Position numbers and translations under genes: made by a program. The notes under the pieces are model-generated. The model worked only from the letters and a program-made list of their open reading frames with translations. It did no database searches and was not told where the DNA came from. This document shows positions 40,193-49,831 of a DNA stretch of 64,000 bases, piece after piece (positions within the stretch are counted from its first letter, which is position 1; every line of letters begins with the position of its first letter). Source of the DNA: Phreatobacter sp. (GTDB lineage: Bacteria; Pseudomonadota; Alphaproteobacteria; Rhizobiales; Phreatobacteraceae); contig JAIEPJ010000036.1 of NCBI GenBank assembly GCA_019749835.1, positions 1-64,000 of the forward strand, read 5' to 3'.

Positions 40193-41515
40193 GTGGGTGA
40201 TGAAATCGACGCCGGGTGGAACGAGGGGTGGGTCGGCACCCTGTTCCTCTATGGGTCCGGAGCCCTTCTCGCGATGGTCCTCGGTGGCTGGGGAGACCTC
40301 GCCTGGCCCCTCGCCGCCGGCGGCGGGCTCGCTCTCGTAGGGGCAGGTACGCTCATGCGCCGCCGCCCGCGCGCGCGCGCGCCCCTGGAGGACGAGGTCA
40401 TGGCCCGCCGTGCCGCAAGGCTGACGGACCTGACGGTCGAGGGCCTCATGGCGGCGCTGCCCGTTCCGGCCATCCTTCTTGATCCGAAACTCGCTGTGCG
40501 CACCCACAATGCCCGCGCCGCCGCGCTGCTGCCTGGCCTCAGACGCGGCGAGCCTTTGACCCTGTCGCTCCGGGCACCCGAGGTGGTCGAGGTCGTGCGC
40601 CGGGCCCTCGCCAGCAACAGTGCCCAGGTCATCGATTACGCCGAACGGGTGCCCGTCGCGCGCTGGTTCAGCGTCGAGGCGACGCCGGTCGCCGTCACGC
40701 CGGAGGCACGGGATGGCGGCCGGCCCGACTTCATCCTCCTGTCGCTGCGCGATCTCACCGAGGAACGCCGGCTGGAACAGTTGCGCGCCGACTTCGTCGC
40801 CAATGCCAGCCACGAATTGCGCACGCCGCTCGCGTCCGTCGTCGGCTTCATCGAGACCATCCAGGGCCCCGCCCGCAACGATCCCGATGCCCGAGAGCGC
40901 TTTCTCGGCATCATGCTGGCCCAGGCGCGCCGCATGTCGCGGTTGATCGACGACCTGCTTTCGCTGTCGCGCATCGAGCTCAACGAACATGTGCAGCCCG
41001 TCACGGTGGTCGACCTCGTGCAACTCCTGCGCCATGTGCGCGATACGCTGGGGCCCTATGCGAAGGCCCAGGGCGTGGTGGTGGAGATCTTGGCCGGAGA
41101 GGCGACCCTGCCGGTCAAGGGCGATCAGGACGAACTCATCCGCCTCTTCGAGAACCTGGTGCAGAACGCCATCAAATATGGTGCCGACGGGGGACGCGTC
41201 GACATCACCCTCGGCCGCGAGAGCCGGGACGGCCGCGGCGCCGAGGCCGTGGTGAGTGTGCGCGACCACGGCCCGGGTATCCCAGCCGAGCACCTGCCGC
41301 GCCTGACCGAGCGATTCTATCGTGTCGATGTCGCCTCGAGCCGCGAGAAGGGCGGCACCGGCCTCGGCCTCGCCCTGGTCAAGCATATCCTCAACCGTCA
41401 CCGCGGCCGGCTCGCTGTCGAGAGCGTTCAGGGCGAAGGAGCGACCTTCACCGTGCGGATTGACGCCGCCGACCGTGGCGAGGATGCCGACACGTCCGTC
41501 CCGCACGCTTCGTGA
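40193..41515 (+). CDS. phoR: Phosphate-regulon-type sensor histidine kinase
   Basis: FVANASHELRTPLASVVGFIETIQG H-box, NLVQNAIKYG N-box, VRDHGPGIPAEHLPRLTERFYRVD, GTGLGLALVKHILNRH; directly upstream of phoU and phoB. Confidence 0.92.
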   Translation: MGDEIDAGWNEGWVGTLFLYGSGALLAMVLGGWGDLAWPLAAGGGLALVGAGTLMRRRPRARAPLEDEVMARRAARLTDLTVEGLMAALPVPAILLDPKLAVRTHNARAAALLPGLRRGEPLTLSLRAPEVVEVVRRALASNSAQVIDYAERVPVARWFSVEATPVAVTPEARDGGRPDFILLSLRDLTEERRLEQLRADFVANASHELRTPLASVVGFIETIQGPARNDPDARERFLGIMLAQARRMSRLIDDLLSLSRIELNEHVQPVTVVDLVQLLRHVRDTLGPYAKAQGVVVEILAGEATLPVKGDQDELIRLFENLVQNAIKYGADGGRVDITLGRESRDGRGAEAVVSVRDHGPGIPAEHLPRLTERFYRVDVASSREKGGTGLGLALVKHILNRHRGRLAVESVQGEGATFTVRIDAADRGEDADTSVPHAS

Positions 41516-41564
41516 CGACCCGGCGCCCCGGGGTTGCGGGCGGCGTTTGCCGCCATTCTGTCGC

Positions 41565-41592
41565 AACATCGACAACATGTTGAAACATCGAC
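41565..41592. repeat. AACATCGAC direct repeat flanking palindrome CAACATGTTG upstream of phoU
   Basis: AACATCGAC at 41565-41573 and 41584-41592; CAACATGTTG at 41573-41582. Confidence 0.6.
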
Positions 41593-41691
41593 GTAATCAA
41601 TGTCATTGATGCGTCACCTGACGGGCATAGAACCGTCGCGGCGCAGGGCTATTCAACAAGTTCCCCCTTCGCCCTCTCGCAGGAGCCTGCC

Positions 41692-42399
41692 ATGACCGAA
41701 CATACCGTGAGCGCTTACGAGAACGAGCTCAAGGGCTTGGCGCAGCGCGTGGCCGAGATGGGCGGGCTGACCGAGAAGCAGATTGTCGGCTGCATCGACG
41801 CCCTCATTCGCAGCGACCTCGAACTCGCCCGCCAGGTGCGCTCGGTCGATCCGCAGATCGATGCCCTGCAGCGCGAGATCGAGGAGGTCGGCATCCTCAT
41901 CATCGCCAAGCGACAGCCGATGGCCATCGACCTGCGCGAGATCGTCGGCGCCCTGCGCATCGCCTCCGACCTCGAGCGGATCGCTGACCTTGCCAAGAAC
42001 ATCGCCAAGCGCGTCACTGCCATGAACGGCTCGGTGCCGCTGGCAAAGGTGACCGGTGGTTTCGACGCCATGGCGCGCCTCGCCTTGGAACGCGTCAAGC
42101 AGGTGCTCGACGCCTATGCCCAGCGTGACGTGGCGGCGGCACTCGATGTCTGGAAGGCCGACGGCGACATCGACGCGCTCTACAACTCGCTGTTCCGCGA
42201 ACTCCTGACCTACATGCTCGAAGATCCGCGCAATATCGGCTCCTGTACCCACCTCCTGTTCTGCGCGAAGAACCTCGAGAGGATCGGCGATCACGCCACC
42301 AATATCGCCGAGACGATCCACTACATGGTCAAGGGTGTCACCCTGGCCGACGAGCGTCCGAAGCTCGACACCACGACGATGGCAACGGTCGGCCTCTGA
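41692..42399 (+). CDS. phoU: Phosphate signalling complex protein PhoU
   Basis: TVSAYENELKGLAQRVAEMGGLTEKQ, AKRQPMAIDLREIVGALRIASDLERIADLAKNIAKR, CAKNLERIGDHATNIAETIHYMV. Confidence 0.96.
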   Translation: MTEHTVSAYENELKGLAQRVAEMGGLTEKQIVGCIDALIRSDLELARQVRSVDPQIDALQREIEEVGILIIAKRQPMAIDLREIVGALRIASDLERIADLAKNIAKRVTAMNGSVPLAKVTGGFDAMARLALERVKQVLDAYAQRDVAAALDVWKADGDIDALYNSLFRELLTYMLEDPRNIGSCTHLLFCAKNLERIGDHATNIAETIHYMVKGVTLADERPKLDTTTMATVGL

Positions 42400-42430
42400 C
42401 CGCAGCACCGGGCACGACAGGGATATTTCC

Positions 42431-43135
42431 ATGACCGCACGCATTCTGGTGGTCGAGGACGAGGAACCGATCACGGTTCTTCTGCGCTACAATCTCGAGG
42501 CGGAGGGCTACCAGGTCGAGGTCGTCGGCCGCGGCGACGAGGCCGAGGTCCGGCTCCGCGAGGCGGTTCCCGACCTCGTTCTGCTCGACTGGATGCTGCC
42601 CGGCCTGTCCGGGATCGAATTGTGCCGCCGCATCCGGCTGCGCCCCGAGACCGAGCGCCTGCCGGTCATCATGCTCACCGCCCGCGGCGAAGAGGGTGAG
42701 CGGGTGAGGGGGCTCGCCATCGGCGCCGACGACTATGTGGTGAAACCCTTCTCCGTGCCGGAACTGCTGGCGCGGGTCCGGGCCCTTTTGCGCCGGGCCA
42801 AGCCCGAACATCTCTCGAGCCTGCTGAAGTCCGGCGATATCGAACTGGACCGCGAGACCCGACGGGTCCACCGCGCCGGCCGCGAGATCAATTTAGGGCC
42901 GACCGAGTTCCGGCTGCTCGAATTCCTCATGCAGTCGCCGGGCCGCGTCTACACCCGCGAACAGCTGCTGGATGGCGTCTGGGGCCGGGACGTCTATATC
43001 GACGAGCGCACGGTGGACGTCCATATCGGGCGGCTGCGCAAGGCGGTGAAGCGCGGCCGGGAGGTCGATCCGATCCGCACCGTGCGCGGTTCCGGCTATT
43101 CCTTCAACGAGCGGTTCGGCGGCGCCGCGGCCTGA
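42431..43135 (+). CDS. phoB: Phosphate regulon response regulator PhoB
   Basis: Receiver DLVLLDWMLPGLSGIELCRRIR; winged-helix LGPTEFRLLEFLMQSPGRVYTREQLLDGVWGRDVYIDERTVDVHIGRLRKAV. Confidence 0.95.
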   Translation: MTARILVVEDEEPITVLLRYNLEAEGYQVEVVGRGDEAEVRLREAVPDLVLLDWMLPGLSGIELCRRIRLRPETERLPVIMLTARGEEGERVRGLAIGADDYVVKPFSVPELLARVRALLRRAKPEHLSSLLKSGDIELDRETRRVHRAGREINLGPTEFRLLEFLMQSPGRVYTREQLLDGVWGRDVYIDERTVDVHIGRLRKAVKRGREVDPIRTVRGSGYSFNERFGGAAA

Positions 43136-43141
43136 TCCGCG

Positions 43142-44959
43142 TCACGCCTCGAGGCTTTCCTTCAGCATTTCAAGTTCCAGCCAGCGGTCCTCGGCGGCGG
43201 AGAGGTCGCCCTGCGCCTTGGTCATTGCGGCACTCGCCTTGTCGAAGGCCGAGCGGTCGCGGGCATAGAGGGCGGGATCGGCGAGGATCGCCTGCAGCTT
43301 GGCGATGTCGCGCTGCAGCGCCTCCATCCGCGCGGGCAGCGTGTCGAGGTCATGCTTGTCCTTGAACGACATTTTCCGGCGCGCGGGCTCGGCCTGCGGT
43401 TCCGGCCTGGCGGCTGCCGGTGACGTCGCCTCGCCCTTCGCGGCCTTCTGGACGACGCGCGCCGCGATACCCGCACCGCGCTGGTTCAGCATGTCGGAAT
43501 AGCCGCCGGCATATTCCACCCAGCGCCCGTCGCCCTCGCTGACCAGCACCGATGTGCAGACGCGGTCGAGGAAGTCGCGGTCATGCGAGACCAGAATGAC
43601 CGTTCCGGGAAAATCCGTGAGCATTTCCTGCAGCAGGTCGAGCGTCTCCAGGTCGAGATCGTTGGTTGGCTCGTCCAGCACCAGGACATTGGCGGGCGAG
43701 GCGAGGGCGCGCGCCAGCAGGAGACGGCCCCGTTCGCCGCCCGACAGCACGCCGACCGGCGTCCCCTTCTGCTCGGGCGAGAAAAGGAAATCCTTCATGT
43801 AGCCAATGACATGGCGGTTCTCACCGTTGATGGTGACATAGTCGCCGCGCCCGCGCGTCAGGGCCTCCGTCAGCGGCATGGCTGGATCGAGGTCCTCGCG
43901 CTTCTGGTCCAGCGTCGCCATGGCGAGGTTGGTGCCGAGGGCGATCGTGCCGGAATCAGGCGCCAGCGTCCCCGTCAGCAATTGCACCAGCGTCGTCTTT
44001 CCCGCCCCGTTAGGGCCGACGATGCCCAGCCGGTCGCCGCGCAGGATCCGGATCGTCAGATCGTCGACGATCGTCCGGTCGCCGTAATGCTTGGAGATGC
44101 CCCGGGCCTCGACGACGCGCTTGCCCGAGACTTCCGCCTCGCTCACGGTCATCGACACGGTGCCGACGGCCTTGCGGTGCTCGCGGAAATCCTTGCGCAG
44201 GGCTTGCAGGTTGCCGAGGCGGCGGACATTGCGCTTGCGCCGCGCCGAGACGCCGTAGCGCAGCCAATGTTCCTCGCGGGCAATCTGGCGGTCGAGCTTG
44301 TGCTGGTCCTTCTCCTCCTGCTCCAGCACCTCGTCACGCCAGGCCTCGAAATGCGCGAAGCCCTTGTCGAGCCGCCGCGTTGTGCCGCGGTCGAGCCAGA
44401 TCGTCGCGCGCGACAGCGTCTCAAGGAAGCGGCGGTCGTGGCTGATCATGACGATGGCGCAGGTCAGGCGCTTCAGCGTCTTCTCCAGCCATTCGATGGC
44501 GGGCAGGTCGAGGTGGTTGGTCGGCTCGTCGAGAATCAGGATGTCGGGTTCGGGTGCGATGGCATGGGCCAGGGCCGCGCGCTTGGCCTCGCCGCCGGAC
44601 AGCGCCGTCGTGCCCTCCTCGCCGGTCAGGCCGAGGTCCTCCAGCAGCATGCGCGCGCGATAGGGGTCGTCGCTCGGCCCGAGCCCGCTCTCCACATAGG
44701 CGAGCGTCGTCGGAAAGGCGGAGAGATCGGGTTCCTGCAGCAGGTAGCGGATGGTGGCGCCTGGCTGGGCGAACCGGCTGCCGCCATCCGCCTCGATCAG
44801 GCCGGCGGCGATCTTCAGAAGCGTCGACTTGCCCGAGCCGTTGCGGCCGACCAGGGCGAGCCGGTCGCCAGCCTCGACGGAAAGGTTGGCCGCTGTCAGG
44901 AGCGGCGTGCCGCCGAAGGTGAGGGCGATGTCTTGAAGTTGCAGGAGCGGAGGAGCCAT
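43142..44959 (-). CDS. ABC-F family ATP-binding protein (Uup-like)
   Basis: Two ABC domains (VGRNGSGKSTLLKI; VGPNGAGKTTLVQLL), ABC-F linker, C-terminal coiled coil. Confidence 0.93.
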   Translation of the reverse strand: MAPPLLQLQDIALTFGGTPLLTAANLSVEAGDRLALVGRNGSGKSTLLKIAAGLIEADGGSRFAQPGATIRYLLQEPDLSAFPTTLAYVESGLGPSDDPYRARMLLEDLGLTGEEGTTALSGGEAKRAALAHAIAPEPDILILDEPTNHLDLPAIEWLEKTLKRLTCAIVMISHDRRFLETLSRATIWLDRGTTRRLDKGFAHFEAWRDEVLEQEEKDQHKLDRQIAREEHWLRYGVSARRKRNVRRLGNLQALRKDFREHRKAVGTVSMTVSEAEVSGKRVVEARGISKHYGDRTIVDDLTIRILRGDRLGIVGPNGAGKTTLVQLLTGTLAPDSGTIALGTNLAMATLDQKREDLDPAMPLTEALTRGRGDYVTINGENRHVIGYMKDFLFSPEQKGTPVGVLSGGERGRLLLARALASPANVLVLDEPTNDLDLETLDLLQEMLTDFPGTVILVSHDRDFLDRVCTSVLVSEGDGRWVEYAGGYSDMLNQRGAGIAARVVQKAAKGEATSPAAARPEPQAEPARRKMSFKDKHDLDTLPARMEALQRDIAKLQAILADPALYARDRSAFDKASAAMTKAQGDLSAAEDRWLELEMLKESLEA

Positions 44960-45030
44960 GGCCCGCCGTCTAGCATCCTTGGACGACCTGTGCACGCTGG
45001 GACCTGACGATTCTGCCGCCGGGGCCCCTC

Positions 45031-45624
45031 ATGCGCATGCTGGTGATCTACTGCCATCCCTGTCCCGAGAGCTTCACCGCCGCCCTGCGCGACCGTGCGC
45101 TGGCCGCCCTCGCGGCCGCAGGTCACGAGACCCGGCTGATCGATCTCTATGCCGACGGTTTCGATCCTGTCATGGGCCCTGATGAAAGGCGCGCCTATCA
45201 CACTGCCGGCGCCAACGAGGCGCCCGTCGCCGCCCATCTCGAGGCCCTGCGCTGGGCCGAGGGGCTGCTCTTCGTCTATCCGACCTGGTGGTATGGCCTG
45301 CCGGCCATGCTCAAGGGCTGGCTCGACCGTGTCTGGATTCCGCATGCGACCTTCACCATGCCCGAAGCCGGCAAGCCGATCGGCCGCGTTCTCACGCAGA
45401 TCCGCTTCATCGGTGCCGTCTCGACCCTCGGATCGCCCTGGTGGTGGTGGCGCCTGGTCATGTCCGAGCCCGGCCGCCGGACGCTTCTCCGCGGTCTGCG
45501 GCCTCTCGTCGCCCCGCGCTGCGGGACGCTCTGGCTGGCGCTGCACGGCATCGACGGGGCCACCGCCGATCAGCGGATGGCCTTCATGGAGAAGGTCGAG
45601 AAACGGCTCGCGGTGCTCCGCTGA
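45031..45624 (+). CDS. NAD(P)H-dependent oxidoreductase, flavodoxin-fold quinone reductase family, paralogue B
   Basis: MRMLVIYCHPCPESFTAAL; FVYPTWWYGLPAMLKGWLDRVWIPH. Confidence 0.92.
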   Translation: MRMLVIYCHPCPESFTAALRDRALAALAAAGHETRLIDLYADGFDPVMGPDERRAYHTAGANEAPVAAHLEALRWAEGLLFVYPTWWYGLPAMLKGWLDRVWIPHATFTMPEAGKPIGRVLTQIRFIGAVSTLGSPWWWWRLVMSEPGRRTLLRGLRPLVAPRCGTLWLALHGIDGATADQRMAFMEKVEKRLAVLR

Positions 45625-45627
45625 GCC

Positions 45628-46578
45628 TCAGTCGAACAGGCTCGACACGCTTTCCTCGCTCGCCGTGCGGGCGATGGCCTCGCCGATCAGGCTGGCGATG
45701 GAGAGGGTGCGGATGTTGCGCGCGACCCGGACCGCTTCCGTCGGCTGGATGGAATCGGTGATCACCAGTTCCTTCAGCTTCGAGGCGGTGATGCGGGCGA
45801 CCGCCCCGCCCGACAGCACACCGTGGGTGATATAGGCCGAGACGTCCTTGGCGCCGCGCGCCAGCAGCGCCTCGGCGGCATTCACCAGCGTGCCGCCGGA
45901 ATCGACAATGTCGTCGACGAGGATGCAGCTCTTGCCCTCGACGTCACCGATGACATTCATCACCTCGCTCTCGCCCGGCCGCTCGCGGCGCTTGTCAACG
46001 ATGGCGAGGAGGGCGTCGATGCGCTTGGCGAGCGCGCGCGCACGCACGACGCCGCCGACATCCGGCGAAACGACCATCACGTCCTGGATGCTGCGGGTGT
46101 CGCGGATGTCCTTGGCCAGCAGCGGCGCGGCGAAGAGATTGTCGGTCGGGATGTCGAAGAAGCCCTGGATCTGCCCGGCATGCAGGTCGAGCGTCATGAC
46201 CCGGTCGGCGCCCGAGCGGGTGATCAGGTTGGCGACAAGCTTGGCGGAGATCGGCGTGCGCGAGCCGGACCGGCGGTCCTGCCGCGCATAGCCGAAATAG
46301 GGGATCACTGCCGTGATGCGCTTGGCCGAGGAGCGGCGCAGCGCGTCGCAGATGATCAGCAGCTCCATAAGGTGGTCGTTGGTCGGATAGGACGTCGACT
46401 GGACGACATAGACGTCCTCGCCGCGCACGTTCTCCTGGATCTCGACGAAGATCTCCATATCCGCGAAGCGGCGGACCGAGGCCTTGGCCGGGGGCGTGTT
46501 GAGATAGGCCCCGATCGCATCTGCGAGCGGCCGATTGGAATTGCCGGAAACGATCTTGATCCCGGGTTTTCGCGACAT
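45628..46578 (-). CDS. prs: Ribose-phosphate pyrophosphokinase
   Basis: [92 protein letters not shown]. Confidence 0.97.
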   Translation of the reverse strand: MSRKPGIKIVSGNSNRPLADAIGAYLNTPPAKASVRRFADMEIFVEIQENVRGEDVYVVQSTSYPTNDHLMELLIICDALRRSSAKRITAVIPYFGYARQDRRSGSRTPISAKLVANLITRSGADRVMTLDLHAGQIQGFFDIPTDNLFAAPLLAKDIRDTRSIQDVMVVSPDVGGVVRARALAKRIDALLAIVDKRRERPGESEVMNVIGDVEGKSCILVDDIVDSGGTLVNAAEALLARGAKDVSAYITHGVLSGGAVARITASKLKELVITDSIQPTEAVRVARNIRTLSIASLIGEAIARTASEESVSSLFD

Positions 46579-46735
46579 GAGGCAGCTCTCGGGGCAGCGA
46601 CGAAGGCGCCCTCATAGCAACCGATCTACCGCGCCACAATGCCGCGTGACCCTCGCGCACGTGGCCATCAACAGGGTGTGACGCCGGGGTGACGCGAAAA
46701 AGGCCAATCCGTGCCGCCTTGCGATACGGTGGCCG

Positions 46736-47503
46736 TCAGGACGCCAGCGCGATCCCGGCGATATGCCGCCCGTAATCCGGCTCCTTGCGATGCGTCGTCC
46801 GCCGGTAGGAGTAGAAGCGCGCTTCGTCCGCATAGGTGTCGAGGCCAAGATCGTCGACGGCGCTGATCCCGGCCGCCGTCAACCTGGCGGCGATGAAACC
46901 CGGCAGGTCGAACTGGGCATGGCCCGGCCGGCCCAGGGTGAAAAACCGGGCATAGGTCTCGTCCGCGCCGCGGAACTGGTCGACGAAGCCCTGGGACACC
47001 TCGTAGCTCGGCTGACGGATCAGAGGGCCGATGGCCACGCTGATGCGGGAGCGGTGGGCGCCGAGCCCTTCCATCGCCGCGATGGTAGCCTCAAGGACCC
47101 CGCCGATGGCCCCCTTCCAGCCGGCATGGGCGGCGCCGACCACGCCCGCGGCGGCATCGGCGAAGAGCACTGGTCCGCAATCGGCGGCAGCGACGCCGCA
47201 GGCGATGCCGGGCACCCGCGTCACCACCGCATCGGCTTTGGGCCGGTCGCCGCCGTCATGGGGCCTGTCCGCAATGATGACGTCGGGCGAATGGATCTGG
47301 AAACAGGAGATCAGGGCATTGTCGGCGACGCCCAGCGCTGCGGCCATGCGGCGGCGGTTCTCGCGCACCCGATCCCCGTCGTCGCCCGAGCCGAGCCCGG
47401 CATTGAGCGAGGCGTAGAGCCCCTCCGACACGCCACCCTCGCGGGTGAAGAAGGCATGGCGGATGCCGGGCAGGGCGGCGAGGGCGGGCGAGGTCACGAA
47501 CAT
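46736..47503 (-). CDS. pgeF: Peptidoglycan editing factor PgeF / laccase-domain purine nucleoside phosphorylase
   Basis: RHAFFTREGGVSEGLYASLN, DADAVVT-type and PVLFADAAAGVVGAAHAGWKGAIGGVLEATIAAM. Confidence 0.94.
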   Translation of the reverse strand: MFVTSPALAALPGIRHAFFTREGGVSEGLYASLNAGLGSGDDGDRVRENRRRMAAALGVADNALISCFQIHSPDVIIADRPHDGGDRPKADAVVTRVPGIACGVAAADCGPVLFADAAAGVVGAAHAGWKGAIGGVLEATIAAMEGLGAHRSRISVAIGPLIRQPSYEVSQGFVDQFRGADETYARFFTLGRPGHAQFDLPGFIAARLTAAGISAVDDLGLDTYADEARFYSYRRTTHRKEPDYGRHIAGIALAS

Positions 47504-47549
47504 CGCCGAAGCGAAATCTGCTTCGCGTCCCGCTGTCAATCGGCGGGAC

Positions 47550-48629
47550 TCAGCCGGCCTCGTCCATCGTCAGTGCATGTTTCCAGTAGCCGACCGCCAG
47601 GCACCGCGCCCTATCCAGGCCCTTCTCCTCGCGCCAGTAGCTGCGGATGCGGCGCGCGACGGCCTCTTCGGCTCCGAGCCAGCAGAACACGTCGCCATGT
47701 TGCGGCAGCGACACCGCCATGACCGCATCGGCCAGGATGTCATTGCGTCCCGGCTCCCGACCACGGCGGAACAGCCAGAGCAGCGTGATGCCGGCGGGAT
47801 GGACGAGGTTCTGCACCTCGCGCTCGTCCTCCACCTCGATGAGCACCTGTCCGGCCGTGTCCTGCGGCAGGCGGGCCAGGATTCGTGCCATGGCGGGAAT
47901 GGCGGTCTCGTCGCCGGCAAGCAGCATATGGGTCGCCGGGCGGACCTCGCGGCCGCCGGGCCCCATGAGACCGATCACCGCCCCCGGTCGCGCCCCGGCC
48001 GCCCAGCCCGAGGCAACGCCCGGCGCGGCATGCAACACGAAGTCGATGTCCATCTCGCCCGCCGCCACGTCGATGCGACGGATGGTGTAGACGCGCTGTA
48101 CCGGCCGACGCTCCTCAGCCGGCCAGAGCGGCCGGCCGTTCTTCCCCGGCTTCGGCCATTCTGGCGGATGCACGCCATCCGGTGGAAAGAGCAGGCGGAC
48201 ATGCAGGCTGTCGCCTTCGAAGCGCGACAGGTCCGGACCGGTCAGGGTGATCCGACGCACATGCGGGGTCACCTCCGCGACGCGCCGTACGGTCATCTCG
48301 CGAAGGCTTGGCAACTCCGTGAGGTCGCAACCGTCGCCGCTCCAGACGACCTCTGGCTTTTCCGCGGCGGCCGCCTCCTCGATCTGCGCGCTGAGCAGGA
48401 ACTTCAGCACTGACAGACCCTGCTCGGTCGGTGATTCCAGGCGGATATGGAGCCGATCGGCCGCGGCCTCCAGCGTCCCCGTGCCGAGGCCGTCGACCAG
48501 GGCAACACGTCCGCGACCCGCCTCGGCATGGGCGTCGAGGTCCGACTTCGCCAGCTTGGCGCAGACCGCTGCGACATAGGCGAGGCCTGCTGTCGTGGGA
48601 ATGGTGGCTTCAGCCTTCAACATCGTCAT
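47550..48629 (-). CDS. Siderophore-interacting protein (FAD-dependent ferric reductase type) with N-terminal DUF2218
   Basis: DUF2218 region MTMLKAEATIPTTAGLAYVAAVCAKLAKSDLD; SIP motifs RVYTIRRIDVAAGEMDIDFVLH, HMLLAGDETAIPAMARIL, VFCWLGAEEAVARRIRSYWREEKGLDRARCLAVGYWKHA. Confidence 0.93.
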   Translation of the reverse strand: MTMLKAEATIPTTAGLAYVAAVCAKLAKSDLDAHAEAGRGRVALVDGLGTGTLEAAADRLHIRLESPTEQGLSVLKFLLSAQIEEAAAAEKPEVVWSGDGCDLTELPSLREMTVRRVAEVTPHVRRITLTGPDLSRFEGDSLHVRLLFPPDGVHPPEWPKPGKNGRPLWPAEERRPVQRVYTIRRIDVAAGEMDIDFVLHAAPGVASGWAAGARPGAVIGLMGPGGREVRPATHMLLAGDETAIPAMARILARLPQDTAGQVLIEVEDEREVQNLVHPAGITLLWLFRRGREPGRNDILADAVMAVSLPQHGDVFCWLGAEEAVARRIRSYWREEKGLDRARCLAVGYWKHALTMDEAG

Positions 48630-48728
48630 CGTCCAACCTGTGAGCGCGATCAGGGCGGCTGGCTGGCGGAGCAGGATGCTGGCGGGCTGGCGCGAGCCTC
48701 GAGACGAGGCAAGCACCTTGTAGATAAG

Positions 48729-48745
48729 TTGATTATTCCAGTCAA
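48729..48745 (-). promoter_or_regulatory. Candidate iron-responsive operator, TTGA-N9-TCAA (TGA-N9-TCA type)
   Basis: TTGATTATTCCAGTCAA in an AT-rich island directly upstream of the siderophore-interacting protein gene. Confidence 0.5.
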
Positions 48746-48748
48746 CAA

Positions 48749-49831
48749 TCAAGCGGGTGACGGAAGGGCCCTCAAAAGCCCGTCGGACGAAGCGAGGGTC
48801 GCCGCCTTGAACAGCGACCCCATGCCGGCAGGGGCGGGATCGACCAGCCGCTCGACGCCTGCCCGCAGGGTCTCGAATGCGTCCGGGCGGCTTTGCGCCA
48901 GCCGCTCGGCTCTCTCTCGCAGCCCGAGCCCGAAGAGCAGGGCGCGCTGGCTCTTCGGCGCGCCGGCGCACAGGCCCGAGGCAACGGCGGCTGCCGCGAA
49001 AGCCTCGAAATCGACGTGGGCGGTGATGTCCGCCTCTCCCGGCGCGGCCAGGGGATCGGTGAAGCGATGGGCCTGCACCGCCTGCAGCGTCTCGCCATGG
49101 GCCGATGCGACATGGCCGTAATCGATGAAGAGGCCCGCGAGAGGGGCACGCCTGGCGGCGAGGCTCGCCGCGAGGTGATGGAAGGCCGGACAGATCTCGA
49201 CGACCGCTCCTGGCTCTCCCTGGCGGAGCGCGGCGGGGATGAGCGCTTGCGGCACGGGATCGCGGGCAAGACCGAAGGCGAGCGCTCCGTCGACGAGCCC
49301 GACCACACGCTCGCGCCATCCCGTTGCCGTCATGACGAACTGCCGGATCGGCAAGGCGTCGAGGAACTCGTTGGCGACGAGAATGCCGGGCCCGGGCGGG
49401 ACGGTCGAGAGGTCCCGATGCCAGGTCATGGGCACATTGGCGGCCGCCAGCACGTCCCGCTGCCGCGCCGCGAGCCGATCCGAGGTCTCGACCATATGAA
49501 CCGCCAGCGCGGTACGAAAGGTCGGCAGCGCCTCGGCCGCCCGCAGCAGGTCTGCCATCAGCGTGCCGCGCCCCGGTCCGAATTCGACCAGGGCGACAGC
49601 CTGCGGCCGGCCCATGGCCTCCCAGGCGCTGGCCGCCCAGATACCCATCAACTCGCCGAAGATCTGGGACATCTCCGGCGCCGTGACGAAATCGCCCGCC
49701 GGACCGAACGGGTCGCGCGTCATGTAATAGCCGTGGCGCGGGTGACCGAGCGCCAGCGCCATGAAACGGTCGACGGGCAGGGGCCCTTCACTGGCGATGA
49801 GCGCCTTCAGCTCCGCCGCCAGCGGCGTCAT
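48749..49831 (-). CDS. Class I SAM-dependent methyltransferase, MidA/NDUFAF7-like
   Basis: MTPLAAELKALIASEGPLPVDRFMALALGHPRHGYYMTRDPFGPAGDFVTAPEMSQIFGELMGIW; VEFGPGRGTLMADLLRA; FIDYGH. Confidence 0.93.
   Translation of the reverse strand: MTPLAAELKALIASEGPLPVDRFMALALGHPRHGYYMTRDPFGPAGDFVTAPEMSQIFGELMGIWAASAWEAMGRPQAVALVEFGPGRGTLMADLLRAAEALPTFRTALAVHMVETSDRLAARQRDVLAAANVPMTWHRDLSTVPPGPGILVANEFLDALPIRQFVMTATGWRERVVGLVDGALAFGLARDPVPQALIPAALRQGEPGAVVEICPAFHHLAASLAARRAPLAGLFIDYGHVASAHGETLQAVQAHRFTDPLAAPGEADITAHVDFEAFAAAAVASGLCAGAPKSQRALLFGLGLRERAERLAQSRPDAFETLRAGVERLVDPAPAGMGSLFKAATLASSDGLLRALPSPA

Noticed and set aside
41519-41691. Pho box in the phoR-phoU spacer (CTGTCGCAACATCGACAA)
   Set aside because: Only the first CTGTC half resembles the consensus; the second half does not.
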